Positions 17,633-25,855 of a DNA stretch of 58,182 nt are shown here, one piece after another. The notes beneath the pieces were generated by a model. That model was given only the letters and a program-made list of their open reading frames with translations. It searched no databases and was not told the DNA's origin. The position numbers were made by a program, and so were the translations under genes. The stretch lies in NCBI RefSeq assembly GCF_000445185.1, contig NZ_AVAF01000087.1:1-58182 (forward strand). Direction: 5' to 3'. Numbering within the stretch: the stretch's first letter is position 1; every line of letters starts with the position of its first letter. Origin of the DNA: Thermoanaerobacter sp. A7A. GTDB lineage: Bacteria; Bacillota; Thermoanaerobacteria; Thermoanaerobacterales; Thermoanaerobacteraceae.

Positions 17633-17980
17633 ATGCCTTATATAATGCCTCAAAAAGAAAAAAGATTAAAAGTGTTGAGAGATGAGTTAGAAAAAGCTAT
17701 TTATTCTATTATATCTTTAAATCCCGAAAAAGTGGTATTATTTGGTTCATTGGAAAGAGAAGATGTACATTTAAGAAGCGATATAGACCTTTTGATAATT
17801 TGGAAGACTGACCTGCCGTTTTTGGAAAGATTGCAAGTGTTTTATGATGATATAAAGCCAAATGTTGCAATGGATATATTGGTTTATACTCCTGAAGAAA
17901 TTGAAAAATTATATAGGAAAAATAAATTTATAGCAAAAGTATTAGATGAAGGGCGTGTATTATATGAAAAGAAGCAATGA
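17633..17980 (+). CDS. MNT-type minimal nucleotidyltransferase (MntA-like antitoxin)
   Basis: This 115-residue protein has the polymerase-beta nucleotidyltransferase core GSLEREDVHLRSDIDLLI (Gly38-Ser39, Asp50, Asp52) and a later DILVYT strand. In MntA-HepT toxin-antitoxin pairs such a protein inactivates the HEPN toxin, in the studied case by adenylylating it. The start at 17633 is chosen for GGGTGAT at 6-base spacing, in preference to earlier in-frame codons that overlap feoB. A TATAAT at 17608 may give it its own promoter. It overlaps the HEPN gene by 17 bases. Confidence 0.82.
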   Translation: MPYIMPQKEKRLKVLRDELEKAIYSIISLNPEKVVLFGSLEREDVHLRSDIDLLIIWKTDLPFLERLQVFYDDIKPNVAMDILVYTPEEIEKLYRKNKFIAKVLDEGRVLYEKKQ

Positions 17981-18368
17981 AGAAGAAGCCAAGAGATGGC
18001 TTCAACAGGCCAAAAGAGACCTTGATGATGCGATTTTTTCAAAAGAGGGTCAGCGTTACAACTTAGCTTGCTTTTTATCGCAACAAGCAGCAAAAAAAGC
18101 AATAAAAGCTTATCTATACAGTCAAGGTGCAGAATTCGTTTGGGGGCATTCTGTTGCTGAACTAATAAATGATGCCACTCAATTTGACAAAAGTTTTGTT
18201 GAAATAAAAAAAGAAGGGGGTTCATTAGATAAGTATTATATTCCGACACGTTATCCAAATGGGCTCCCCGGTGGAATTCCTTCAGAGGCTTTTATAGAAG
18301 AGGATGCTATTTCAGCTATTAATAAGGCAACAAAAATAATAAAATTTGTAGAAGAGAAAGTAGATTAG
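17964..18368 (+). CDS. HEPN-domain protein (HepT-like, PF05168 type)
   Basis: This all-helical protein of 134 residues has the HEPN core: RWLQQAKRDLDDAIFS, CFLSQQAAKKAIKAYL and GHSVAELIND. It resembles the HEPN class paired with MNT proteins. A clear R-x4-6-H ribonuclease motif is not obvious, so toxin activity is uncertain. It may instead act as a nucleotide-binding partner. Start is ATG at 17964 inside the end of the MNT gene, showing translational coupling. Confidence 0.8.
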   Translation: MKRSNEEEAKRWLQQAKRDLDDAIFSKEGQRYNLACFLSQQAAKKAIKAYLYSQGAEFVWGHSVAELINDATQFDKSFVEIKKEGGSLDKYYIPTRYPNGLPGGIPSEAFIEEDAISAINKATKIIKFVEEKVD

Positions 18369-18377
18369 TGATAAAAC

Positions 18378-18577
18378 CTACTCTACATTTGTTTCATTGC
18401 TTTTTATGACATTAATTATCACATTTAGTACATTCACAACCCCCTTTTTCATTGCAGTTTCTTGTAAATAATCAAAATCTATCTCATTCCAATATATGTT
18501 TAACATGTTTTTTGTCCACATACCATTATCTTTTGAATCCCAGAACTTGTAGGCACATAAAAATTGACTTTTCGCAT
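18378..18577 (-). pseudogene. Frameshifted small gene of unknown family
   Basis: On the minus strand a TATAAT (about 18600) is followed by AAGGATGGTG and an ATG at 18577. The start frame (MRKVNFYVPT) ends after about 20 codons. A shifted frame then continues without stops, with KFWDSKDNGMWTKNML and NEIDFDYLQETAMKKG, to a TAG at 18378. The total is not a multiple of 3, consistent with one frameshift. I do not recognise the family. It is the only content of the 355-base gap between the HEPN gene and cbiO apart from a terminator. Confidence 0.4.
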
Positions 18578-18700
18578 GCCGAACTCACCATCCTTAAGTA
18601 TATTATAGCATTAAAAGTTAAAATAGTTAATGAAATCAGCGTTAAAACAAGAAATATGACAAAAATAATGCAGAAAAAATAGGGTAAATAAGATAAAAAT

Positions 18701-18721
18701 TTTCCCCCCATTAAGGGGGAT
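18701..18721 (-). terminator. Terminator of the nik/cbi transport operon
   Basis: Read on the minus strand, a TCCCCC / GGGGGGA hairpin with a TTAAT loop follows the cbiO stop and ends in AAAATTTTTATC. Confidence 0.75.
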
Positions 18722-18724
18722 TCT

Positions 18725-19453
18725 TTAAATAAGATTAACTTTAAGCAGTAACTCCTCATTATTAAGAATTTCCTCAGGTTTGCCTATTGTTTCTATTGTG
18801 TGATTTTCGTTTAACACTATTATCCTGTCACAAAACTTTGCTGCCATGTCAAGGTCGTGAGTTGCAATGACTATCGTGGTGTCTTTTTTGTTTAATTCTT
18901 GTAGTTTTCCTAAAAGCCACTTTTTTGACCGTGGATCAAGGCCATTTGTAGGTTCGTCAAGAAGCAAAACTTCAGGATTTATCACCATAACTGACGCTAA
19001 TGCGACTTTTTTCTTTTCTCCGCCGCTTAATCTGTGAGGGGGTCTATCTTTTAATTTTTCGAGTCCAAAAGAAATAAGAGTTTCTTCCACTATTTTTTGG
19101 ACTTCGTCTTTCTTTAAGCTCATTTGAAGTGGTGCAAAGGCTACTTCATCAAAAACAGTAGTGTTAAAAAGTTGTACATCAGAATTCTGAAACACAAAGC
19201 CTACTTTTTTTCTAAATTCATATTCATCAAAAGTTTTTTTATCCCCCAGCAATTTGCCAAATGCCCATATTTCACCTTTGTCCGGATAAATTAAATTGTC
19301 CATCAATTTTAAAAGAGTGGATTTTCCACTGCCATTTGCACCGAGAAGAATTAACTTTTCTCTTTTTTTTACTTCAAAACTTATGTCAATTAAAGCAGGA
19401 ACTGATTTATTGTAAGAGTAGTAGACATTTTTTAATTCAAATACTGTGCTCAT
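18725..19453 (-). CDS. cbiO: ECF transporter ATPase for cobalt/nickel
   Basis: This 242-residue ABC ATPase has Walker A GANGSGKST, signature LSGGEKKKVALAS and Walker B VLLLDEPTNGLD. It energises uptake through CbiMNQ. It is the last gene of the minus-strand operon nikR-cbiM-cbiN-cbiQ-cbiO, 10 bases after cbiQ. Nickel is the likely metal because NikR lies at the head of the operon. Confidence 0.93.
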   Translation of the reverse strand: MSTVFELKNVYYSYNKSVPALIDISFEVKKREKLILLGANGSGKSTLLKLMDNLIYPDKGEIWAFGKLLGDKKTFDEYEFRKKVGFVFQNSDVQLFNTTVFDEVAFAPLQMSLKKDEVQKIVEETLISFGLEKLKDRPPHRLSGGEKKKVALASVMVINPEVLLLDEPTNGLDPRSKKWLLGKLQELNKKDTTIVIATHDLDMAAKFCDRIIVLNENHTIETIGKPEEILNNEELLLKVNLI

Positions 19454-19463
19454 TTGGTCCTCC

Positions 19464-20279
19464 TTATGGGTGGATATACCACAAGATGGATAAAAAAGTT
19501 ATATTAAAACCTATCCATATATAATCATAAAAAGTTATTTTAAAAGTAGTTATTGTTTTGTATTCTCCTTTGTAACCCCGCGAAACCATAGCATTGTAAA
19601 CATCATCACTCAGTTGTTGAGACCTTATCAAAACATTTGCCATAGCAGAAGCGACAAATTTTCTTCCTTCACTACTATCACTTTTCCCGACATTTCTGCT
19701 TTTTCTTGCGAGGAACATGTTTATAGCAATTTCTAAAAGCAAAAAGATATAACGTAAGGCCATTTCAAGTGTAGCAGTAAAAATGCGGGGAATCTTAAAA
19801 GTTCTCAATGCTTTTAAGATTTCTACCCATTTTGTTGATAGAGCTAATATATACACAAAAGATAAAGATATAAATGACCTCATCATAAAAACAATGGCAC
19901 TTTTTAATCCTTCTTTTGTTATATAAAAATTTTTTGTGAAATATACTAAAGGCTGTCCTTCTTTTACTACATTAAAAAGTGAAGGTATCAGGACAATACC
20001 TGTAAAAAATATTGAGACTGCTGATACCCTCACAATATATGTTTTTAAAGGAATTTTAGAAAAATAAGCCAACAAAAGTGTATAAATAAGAAATATGGTC
20101 ATAAAAGATATTGTCTTTCCAAAATTAACTATAATGAGTAATACAAAAAGAGAAATAAGTTTTATCCTCGTATCAAGAGACTGCATAATACCTTTCTTAA
20201 CAGAAATTGCATCAGAATAAAACATGTCTTCAAATACACTTTGTATACTTAAGATTGTCTTTTCTAAAAAGTTATCCAT
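19464..20279 (-). CDS. cbiQ: ECF transporter transmembrane T-component
   Basis: This 271-residue membrane protein has about five hydrophobic segments. It carries the coupling motifs of CbiQ, AMVSRGYKGEYK near the C-terminus and an upstream ALRTFKIPR, which contact the ATPase. It overlaps the preceding small gene by 8 bases. Confidence 0.9.
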   Translation of the reverse strand: MDNFLEKTILSIQSVFEDMFYSDAISVKKGIMQSLDTRIKLISLFVLLIIVNFGKTISFMTIFLIYTLLLAYFSKIPLKTYIVRVSAVSIFFTGIVLIPSLFNVVKEGQPLVYFTKNFYITKEGLKSAIVFMMRSFISLSFVYILALSTKWVEILKALRTFKIPRIFTATLEMALRYIFLLLEIAINMFLARKSRNVGKSDSSEGRKFVASAMANVLIRSQQLSDDVYNAMVSRGYKGEYKTITTFKITFYDYIWIGFNITFLSILWYIHP

Positions 20280-20589
20280 TTTTTTTCTGGGGTTTTCCCA
20301 TAATCCTCCCTAATATTGCAAATATCAATACAATAGCTGCGATTCCTACAACTGCTGAAAAAATATAACCTAAAGCTTGTTGAAAGAAATTAGCATCAAA
20401 TCCTGGTATACTGTAATCGGGTAATATTGCTTTTATAACTTCTGAAAATCGGTTCATTCCCTCGGGTATATATCCTATCATGCTCTTTATTTCATCTAAG
20501 CCCCATTCTCCCCATGCTGAACCAGGAGCTAAAAGTCCGAGAGGAGTGAGAAGTATTATAACTATAGCTGCAATGTAGAACTTTTTCAT
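20272..20589 (-). CDS. cbiN: CbiN/PDGLE-type accessory membrane protein
   Basis: This protein of 105 residues has an N-terminal membrane helix (residues 4-22), an extracytoplasmic stretch with GEWGLDEIKSMIGYIPEGM, and a second helix (about 74-93). It fits the PDGLE/CbiN-NikN class that assists metal capture by CbiM/NikM. The assignment rests on topology, the PEGM motif and operon position. It overlaps cbiM by 4 bases. Confidence 0.78.
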   Translation of the reverse strand: MKKFYIAAIVIILLTPLGLLAPGSAWGEWGLDEIKSMIGYIPEGMNRFSEVIKAILPDYSIPGFDANFFQQALGYIFSAVVGIAAIVLIFAILGRIMGKPQKKNG

Positions 20590-21278
20590 CTATTATCACC
20601 TCTAAGCCTATATGAGAATTTATATAATATATTTTCTTCGTCTACTTTTTGTAAATAATATACTACAAGACCTGTTATAACAGCTTCTACAATACCAGCT
20701 ACTGTAAGATGAGCAAACATCATTGCAGGTATTGCTACGTTTAATCCATAAGGAAAATATAGGGGTGTTCCATTTGCTGTATGAAAAAGCAATGGCTGAA
20801 GCCCAAGTTCTATTGCTGTAGCAAGAGCTGCAGCATTTATTCCTACATATCCCCCTATAGCAGATGATAAAACCTTATTTAGTTTGAGAGATAACATGAG
20901 CCTGTAAATTCCATATCCCACAAAAGGAGCTATAAATGCCATATTAAAGCTGTTTGCTCCAAGAGCTAAAATTCCTCCATCGCCAAAAAGCAATGCTTGA
21001 ATAAATAAGGCTATCGTAAGAGATATACTTGCCGCCCAAGGCCCTAAAGTTATAGCAAGTAGAGTTGCGCCAATTGCGTGGGCAGTTGTACCTCCTGGTA
21101 TTGGTACGTTAAACATCATTATTGTAAAGGCAAAAGCTGACCCTATTGCCATAGCAGGAACATCCTTTTTGTCAAAACTTTTGTTGACTTTTTTTGCTGC
21201 AACTGTCAACACTGGTACCATAGCAGCACCCATAACGGCACAGGTTTGGGGACTTATATATCCCTCTGGTATGTGCAT
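20586..21278 (-). CDS. cbiM: Cobalt/nickel ECF substrate-binding membrane protein
   Basis: This 230-residue membrane protein starts MHIPEGYISP. Its first histidine forms the N-terminal metal site characteristic of CbiM/NikM. Six or seven hydrophobic segments and a TTAHAIGATLLA motif follow. This is the metal-selecting S-component. It is the first transport gene downstream of nikR. Confidence 0.93.
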   Translation of the reverse strand: MHIPEGYISPQTCAVMGAAMVPVLTVAAKKVNKSFDKKDVPAMAIGSAFAFTIMMFNVPIPGGTTAHAIGATLLAITLGPWAASISLTIALFIQALLFGDGGILALGANSFNMAFIAPFVGYGIYRLMLSLKLNKVLSSAIGGYVGINAAALATAIELGLQPLLFHTANGTPLYFPYGLNVAIPAMMFAHLTVAGIVEAVITGLVVYYLQKVDEENILYKFSYRLRGDNR

Positions 21279-21295
21279 AAAATTACCCCCTTTAT

Positions 21296-21721
21296 TTATA
21301 AATTTTCCCCTGTTGTTGTCGTTACTAATTTTCCATGTTTTACCCCTTTTGTGCTTATTATTTCATCTGCAATTTTTGTAATTTCCTTTGCGGTACCTTT
21401 TACTACCATTATTTCGAGGCAGTTGTGCTTATCAAGGTGTACGTGCATTGTTGAGATTATGTTTTGATAGTGCTTATGTTGTATGTCTGTCAGTTTGTCA
21501 CTTATTTCTCTCACTTCATGATTAAAAACATATGTAATTGTTCCAATAGTTTCCACATCTTCTGCTTCCCACTGATTTTCCACTATAAAATCTCTTATCA
21601 AATCTCTTATGGCTTCGGATCTGTTGTTGTAGTTTTTTCTCTTTATAAGCTCGTCAAATTGATAAAGAAGTTTTGATTCCATTGAAACTCCAAAACGTAT
21701 TATTTCTTCCAGACCTATCAC
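21296..21721 (-). CDS. nikR: Nickel-responsive regulator NikR
   Basis: This ribbon-helix-helix regulator has the [14 protein letters not shown] helix and a C-terminal ACT-like domain with the complete nickel site: His82, His93, His95 and Cys101 (THMHVH-type [12 protein letters not shown]). It should repress the downstream ECF operon when nickel is plentiful. The start is uncertain: GTG at 21721 directly abuts AGGGGA, while ATG at codon 14 has better spacing but would cut the first beta strand. Confidence 0.93.
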   Translation of the reverse strand: MIGLEEIIRFGVSMESKLLYQFDELIKRKNYNNRSEAIRDLIRDFIVENQWEAEDVETIGTITYVFNHEVREISDKLTDIQHKHYQNIISTMHVHLDKHNCLEIMVVKGTAKEITKIADEIISTKGVKHGKLVTTTTGENL

Positions 21722-21750
21722 TCCCCTAAAATGGTGTCATCTTCTTAAAA

Positions 21751-21779
21751 ATAATAGCACTATTTTATGGCGGAGTCAA
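21751..21779 (-). promoter_or_regulatory. Promoter of the nikR-cbi operon
   Basis: On the minus strand TTGACT (21774-21779) and TATTAT (21751-21756) have 17-base spacing. A short inverted repeat AATAG-TG-CTATT overlaps the -10 and could be part of an operator; it does not match the E. coli NikR site. Confidence 0.7.
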
Positions 21780-21898
21780 TTCAAAAAAATTAATTTTAGT
21801 TTAATTTTCAATTAATATTGCTTTAATGTTTAGGTTATAAAATGAACTTGAAAGTTGATGGTAGACCATCAACTAAAATAAAAGAAAGGGTGGTTCAA

Positions 21899-22465
21899 AT
21901 GAACAAAAAATTAATGACTTATGTTGTTACGGGGGCAATGGCTATAGGATTACTAGGAGGAGCATCTTATCAAGGAATTGCTGAGGCTCAAACAAATGCT
22001 CCCGCTCCTTCAGCTGTGACGTCTACTGTTACTACACAATCTGACAAACAAAACATAAACGAACAGCAACCAATGTATCAAGGCACAATAAAAGTTGCAA
22101 ATTCTCAAGACAATGCAAAAGACAATGAAAAGAATGTAAAAGACAATGAAGCGCAAGAAAGCGCGAAGTTGGCTTCCCTTGCAAAGATAACTCTAGATCA
22201 AGCAAAGACAGCAGCATTGAAAGTTGTACCAGGTACAGTGACAAAAGTAAGTCTTGACAACGAAAATGGATATCTTGTATACAGCGTGGAAATAAGGACA
22301 AACACAGGTTTAGTTGATGTAAAAGTTGATGCAGGAAATGGGGCAGTATTAGCGCAAGACAAAGGTCAAGACAATGAAAAATCTAAAGAAAAGGTTAGCG
22401 AAGGCGAAAAAACAAATGCTACTGACAACGACACTGTACAACTTGAACAACAAGGAGAAAACTAA
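21899..22465 (+). CDS. Secreted PepSY-domain protein
   Basis: This 188-residue exported protein has a signal peptide (MNKKLMTYVVTGAMAIGLL, cleavage near AEA-Q). A polar linker rich in Asp, Asn and Lys follows. One PepSY domain (about 95-150) has ITLDQAKTAALKVVPGTVTK and the VYSVEIRT strand, and the tail is acidic. PepSY proteins are thought to modulate extracytoplasmic proteases or bind peptides. The start at 21899 is chosen for AAAGGGTGG and the signal peptide; an earlier in-frame ATG at 21842 has no ribosome site. Confidence 0.82.
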   Translation: MNKKLMTYVVTGAMAIGLLGGASYQGIAEAQTNAPAPSAVTSTVTTQSDKQNINEQQPMYQGTIKVANSQDNAKDNEKNVKDNEAQESAKLASLAKITLDQAKTAALKVVPGTVTKVSLDNENGYLVYSVEIRTNTGLVDVKVDAGNGAVLAQDKGQDNEKSKEKVSEGEKTNATDNDTVQLEQQGEN

Positions 22466-22473
22466 ATAAATCT

Positions 22474-22502
22474 AAGAAAGGAGGCGTTTTGCCTCTTTTC
22501 TT
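22474..22502 (+). terminator. Terminator after the PepSY gene
   Basis: AAGAAAGGAGGC-GTTTT-GCCTCTTTTCTT forms a long, slightly imperfect stem directly after the stop. Confidence 0.7.
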
Positions 22503-22504
22503 AG

Positions 22505-22533
22505 TTGAATATGTTAACGATTTAATATATAAT
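22505..22533 (+). promoter_or_regulatory. Promoter driving the Mn(II) riboswitch
   Basis: TTGAAT (22505-22510) and TATAAT (22528-22533) are 17 bases apart. This predicts transcription starting near 22540, the first base of the riboswitch P1 stem. Confidence 0.75.
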
Positions 22534-22540
22534 GGAACAT

Positions 22541-22675
22541 AAAAGGGGAGTAGCTTGCCACACATTGTGGTTTGACCTGTCGTCAGCACGAGAGATTTTC
22601 TCCGGCAGGTCAAAAACTCCATGCGGAGTTTGAGCGAGACCTTTATAGTGTTTACCACTATAAGGGTCTTTTTTG
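22541..22675 (+). promoter_or_regulatory. yybP-ykoY manganese riboswitch with terminator
   Basis: The RNA contains the conserved yybP-ykoY blocks: AAAAGGGGAGTAGC at the 5' side, GTCGTCAGCACGAGAG and TCTCCGGCAGGTC in the metal-binding region, and GAGCGAGACCTTTAT at the 3' side. The P1 strand CCTTT (22640-22644) is also the 5' arm of a 14-bp terminator (22637-22669) followed by TTTTTT. Aptamer folding and termination are thus mutually exclusive, as in Mn(II)-activated members. It directly precedes an OadB-like gene. Confidence 0.9.
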
Positions 22676-22708
22676 TTTATATTTACAAAAGAAGGGAGTA
22701 TATATACA

Positions 22709-23818
22709 ATGAATGCTTTTATAGAAGGTATATTAAATCTTACATTAGGTCATATTATAATGTTTATCATTGGAGGTATCCTTATATATCTTGCGATAAA
22801 AAAAGAATACGAGCCAATGTTACTTTTGCCTATAGGATTTGGTATAATACTTGCGAATATCCCGCTTTCATCTGCTATAGGTGAAAATGGTTTTCTTACA
22901 ATTCTATACAATGCTGGAATAAGTACAGAACTTTTTCCTATTCTCATTTTTATTGCAGTTGGGGCAATGGTAGATTTTTCACCACTTCTTAAGCAACCGT
23001 TAATGATATTTTTTGGCGCAGCAGCGCAGTTAGGAATATTTTTAACTATAATTTTTGCGCACATGCTGGACTTTAATTTAAAAGAAGCAGCTGCTATAGG
23101 CATAATTGGCGCTGCAGATGGCCCTACATCTATTTATGTAGCTAATTTGTTTGCACCAAAGCTTTTGGGTGCTATATCAGTTGCAGCTTATTCGTATATG
23201 GCATTAGTTCCAATAATCCAGCCCTTTGTGATAAAAATGCTTACCAGTGAAGAAGAACGAAAAATTAGAATGGATTTGCGCATGAATGAAGTTTCAAAAA
23301 CAGCTAAAATACTTTTTCCAATAGCAGTGACATTTGTAGCAGGAATTTTAGTACCAACTAGTGTTCCTCTTGTAGGTTCTTTGATGTTTGGTAACCTCAT
23401 AAGAGAAGGTGGGGTAGTAGAACGGCTTTCAAAAGCTGCACAAAATGAACTTGCCAATCTTGTGACACTTTTACTTGGGATAACAATAGGTTCTACTATG
23501 ACTGCCGACAAATTTTTGACACCTACGACTCTTTTGATATTTGGAATGGGACTTATAGCATTTATATTTGATACAGCAGGAGGAGTATTGTTTGCAAAGT
23601 TTTTAAATTTGTTTTTAAAAAATAAAGTCAATCCAATGGTAGGAGCTGCTGGAATCTCAGCCTTTCCAATGTCATCTCGTGTCATACAGAAAATAGCCCA
23701 AAAAGAAGACCCTACAAATTTTATTTTAATGCAGGCTGTAGGAGCAAATGTTGCAGGTCAGTTAGGTTCTATCATAGCAGGAGGTATTGTAATAGCACTT
23801 GTAAGTTCTGTTATGTAA
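22709..23818 (+). CDS. Na+-transporting decarboxylase beta-subunit family protein (orphan)
   Basis: This 369-residue membrane protein of the OadB/MmdB/GcdB family has IGAADGPTSIYVANLFAPKLLG, the conserved ion-path motif, and GAAGISAFPMSSRV near the C-terminus. In known enzymes this subunit couples decarboxylation of biotin carrier to Na+ export. No alpha or biotin-carrier gene is nearby, and expression is placed under a Mn(II) riboswitch. A role in ion or manganese export is possible (inference). ATG at 22709 follows AAGGGAG. Confidence 0.9.
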   Translation: MNAFIEGILNLTLGHIIMFIIGGILIYLAIKKEYEPMLLLPIGFGIILANIPLSSAIGENGFLTILYNAGISTELFPILIFIAVGAMVDFSPLLKQPLMIFFGAAAQLGIFLTIIFAHMLDFNLKEAAAIGIIGAADGPTSIYVANLFAPKLLGAISVAAYSYMALVPIIQPFVIKMLTSEEERKIRMDLRMNEVSKTAKILFPIAVTFVAGILVPTSVPLVGSLMFGNLIREGGVVERLSKAAQNELANLVTLLLGITIGSTMTADKFLTPTTLLIFGMGLIAFIFDTAGGVLFAKFLNLFLKNKVNPMVGAAGISAFPMSSRVIQKIAQKEDPTNFILMQAVGANVAGQLGSIIAGGIVIALVSSVM

Positions 23819-23917
23819 TTGAAAGTTATGCAATTAAAAGTGTAGAGTTTGGATTACAGGAAAGAGGTTTTTAGATACTTTCATTAGAGGAGCTAAAATT
23901 TGAAAGAGGTGAACAAA

Positions 23918-24052
23918 ATGGACTTACTTAATGTATTTAAAATTGCTATTGTGGGAATAGGAATGACTTTTTTGATGTTAGTAATATTTTTTGTGTTGAT
24001 TAAAGTTTTAGTGAAAATATTTAAACCGGAAAATGTTAAAAAAGGAGAATAA
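23918..24052 (+). CDS. 44-residue OadG-like membrane peptide
   Basis: An ATG at 23918, behind AAAGAGGTG, encodes 44 residues: a short leader (MDLLNVFKIA), one hydrophobic helix (about residues 9-28), a lysine-rich turn and a polar tail. Size, topology and position directly after the OadB-like gene fit the gamma subunit (OadG/MmdD type), which anchors or stabilises the beta subunit. Sequence conservation in this family is low, so the call rests mostly on context. Confidence 0.65.
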   Translation: MDLLNVFKIAIVGIGMTFLMLVIFFVLIKVLVKIFKPENVKKGE

Positions 24053-24195
24053 GAGAAAGGACAGCCTGTTCAGTTGAGTGCCGGGAAACTTAGCGAGGCC
24101 GAAAGACGAAAATTATTTACCTACTAATTTTTTAATTATATACTCCTTGTGATATAATAAAATTGTAAAGTTGTTACTGCATGGAGGTTTTGGTG

Positions 24196-24666
24196 ATGCC
24201 ACTTAATGTAGTACTTGTTGAACCTGAAATACCACAAAACACAGGGAATATTGCAAGAACTTGTGTGCTTACAGGCAGCAGGCTTCATCTTGTAAAACCT
24301 TTAGGTTTCAGTATAGACGAAAAATACGTAAAAAGAGCTGGCTTAGATTACTGGCCTCTTTTAGACCTTACTGTTTACGATAATCTCGAACAATTTCTTA
24401 AACAAAACAAAGGTAAAAAGTTTTATCTTGCTACCACAAAGGCTAAAAAGTATTATCATGAAGTAAAATATAAAGACAATTCTTATATACTTTTTGGCAA
24501 AGAGACTGCAGGACTTCCTAAGTGGTTGATTGAAAAATACTACGAAGACTGTATACGGATACCAATGCATGAAGTGATATCTACAAGGTCTTTAAATTTG
24601 TCCAACTCTGTAGCTATAGTACTATATGAGGCCTTGAGACAACTGGGTTTTCCTAATATGAAATAA
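24196..24666 (+). CDS. trmL: tRNA (cytidine(34)-2'-O)-methyltransferase
   Basis: This SPOUT-class methyltransferase of 156 residues modifies the wobble base of certain leucine tRNAs. It has the N-terminal VVLVEPEIPQNTGNIARTC, LFGKETAGLP and the knot segment STRSLNLSNSVAIVLYEALR. An in-frame ATG at 24181 exists, but GGAGG at 24183-24187 selects the ATG at 24196, which also matches the family start. Confidence 0.92.
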   Translation: MPLNVVLVEPEIPQNTGNIARTCVLTGSRLHLVKPLGFSIDEKYVKRAGLDYWPLLDLTVYDNLEQFLKQNKGKKFYLATTKAKKYYHEVKYKDNSYILFGKETAGLPKWLIEKYYEDCIRIPMHEVISTRSLNLSNSVAIVLYEALRQLGFPNMK

Positions 24667-24684
24667 AAAAATTGAGGGATGATT

Positions 24685-25854
24685 ATGAAGAGGAAGATTA
24701 TCCATGTTGACATGGATGCTTTTTTTGCATCTGTAGAACAACATGATAATCCAGAATATAGAGGAAAACCTGTTATTATAGGTGGTTTGTCGGAACGAGG
24801 AGTAGTTTCAACTTGCTCCTATGAGGCAAGAAAGTACGGAATATATTCTGCAATGCCGATGTACATGGCGAAGAAGCTATGTCCACACGGTATTTTTCTT
24901 TCTGTAAGGAGAAAAAGATATGAAGAGGTTTCAGCTCAAATTTTTGACATCCTGTACAGTATAACTCCTTTAGTCGAACCTGTGTCTATTGATGAAGCCT
25001 ATCTTGATGTTACAGATATTGACAAAAATCCAGAGATTATTGCCCTGGAAATAAAAAAGAAAGTGAAAGAGACGACGGGACTTACCATTTCTGCAGGAGT
25101 TTCCTATAACAAATTTCTTGCAAAGCTTGCTTCTGATTGGAATAAGCCAGATGGATTTATGGTCATAACAGAAGACATGATTCCCGACATTTTAAAACCA
25201 CTTTCCGTTTCCAAAGTTTATGGGATAGGAGAAAAATCAGAAGGAAAACTTAAATCTATGGGAATAAATACAATTGGTGACCTTTTAAAATTGTCACAGG
25301 AGAATCTTGTCGAAATTTTTGGTAGGGTAGGTGTGGAAATATATTTAAGAATTCGTGGCATTGATGAGAGGCCTGTTGAAACAATGAGGGAGATTAAATC
25401 TATAGGAAAGGAAAAAACACTGGAAAAGGATACAAAGGACAAAAAGCTTTTACTTTATTATGTGAAATTATTTTCCGACATAATATCGGAAGAATTAGTT
25501 AGAGAGAGACTTTATGCCAGAACGGTTACTGTTAAGATAAAGACACCAGATTTTGCAGTTCACACCAAAAGCAAGACATTAAATAAATATATACGATTAG
25601 GTGAGGACATATACGATGTAGCCTACGAAATTATTGAAAGTCTAAAATTAGACCAATATATAAGGCTTATTGGTCTATCTGTTTCTAACTTGAGTGCAGT
25701 AAAATATGAGCAATTGTCCTTTTTGGATAAAAGGGTTATTAAATTTATTAAGGCAGAAAATGTAGTTAGAGAAATAAATAAAAAGATGGGGCAGGAAGTA
25801 GTGAAAAAAGCAAGTGAACTTTTAAATGAGGAAACGAAGCAACGGAGGGATTAA
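24685..25854 (+). CDS. dinB: DNA polymerase IV
   Basis: This Y-family translesion polymerase of 389 residues has HVDMDAFFASVEQ at the N-terminus, CSYEARKYGI, the second catalytic block SIDEAYLDVT and AGVSYNKFLAKLASDWNKPDG. The ATG at 24685 is preferred over 24679 because GAGGG (24674-24678) needs the spacing. No C-terminal clamp motif of strong form is evident. The next gene follows without a gap. Confidence 0.95.
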   Translation: MKRKIIHVDMDAFFASVEQHDNPEYRGKPVIIGGLSERGVVSTCSYEARKYGIYSAMPMYMAKKLCPHGIFLSVRRKRYEEVSAQIFDILYSITPLVEPVSIDEAYLDVTDIDKNPEIIALEIKKKVKETTGLTISAGVSYNKFLAKLASDWNKPDGFMVITEDMIPDILKPLSVSKVYGIGEKSEGKLKSMGINTIGDLLKLSQENLVEIFGRVGVEIYLRIRGIDERPVETMREIKSIGKEKTLEKDTKDKKLLLYYVKLFSDIISEELVRERLYARTVTVKIKTPDFAVHTKSKTLNKYIRLGEDIYDVAYEIIESLKLDQYIRLIGLSVSNLSAVKYEQLSFLDKRVIKFIKAENVVREINKKMGQEVVKKASELLNEETKQRRD

Positions 25855-25855
25855 A

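Noticed and set aside
18452-18682. Plus-strand 76-codon open frame
   Set aside because: It is the antisense shadow of the frameshifted minus-strand gene and has no ribosome site.
24055-24120. Possible third fragment of the hairpin element or a small RNA (contains AACTTAGCGAGGCCGAAAG)
   Set aside because: Only about 12 bases match the element interior (AACTTAGCGAG), and no end repeats or strong fold are visible.
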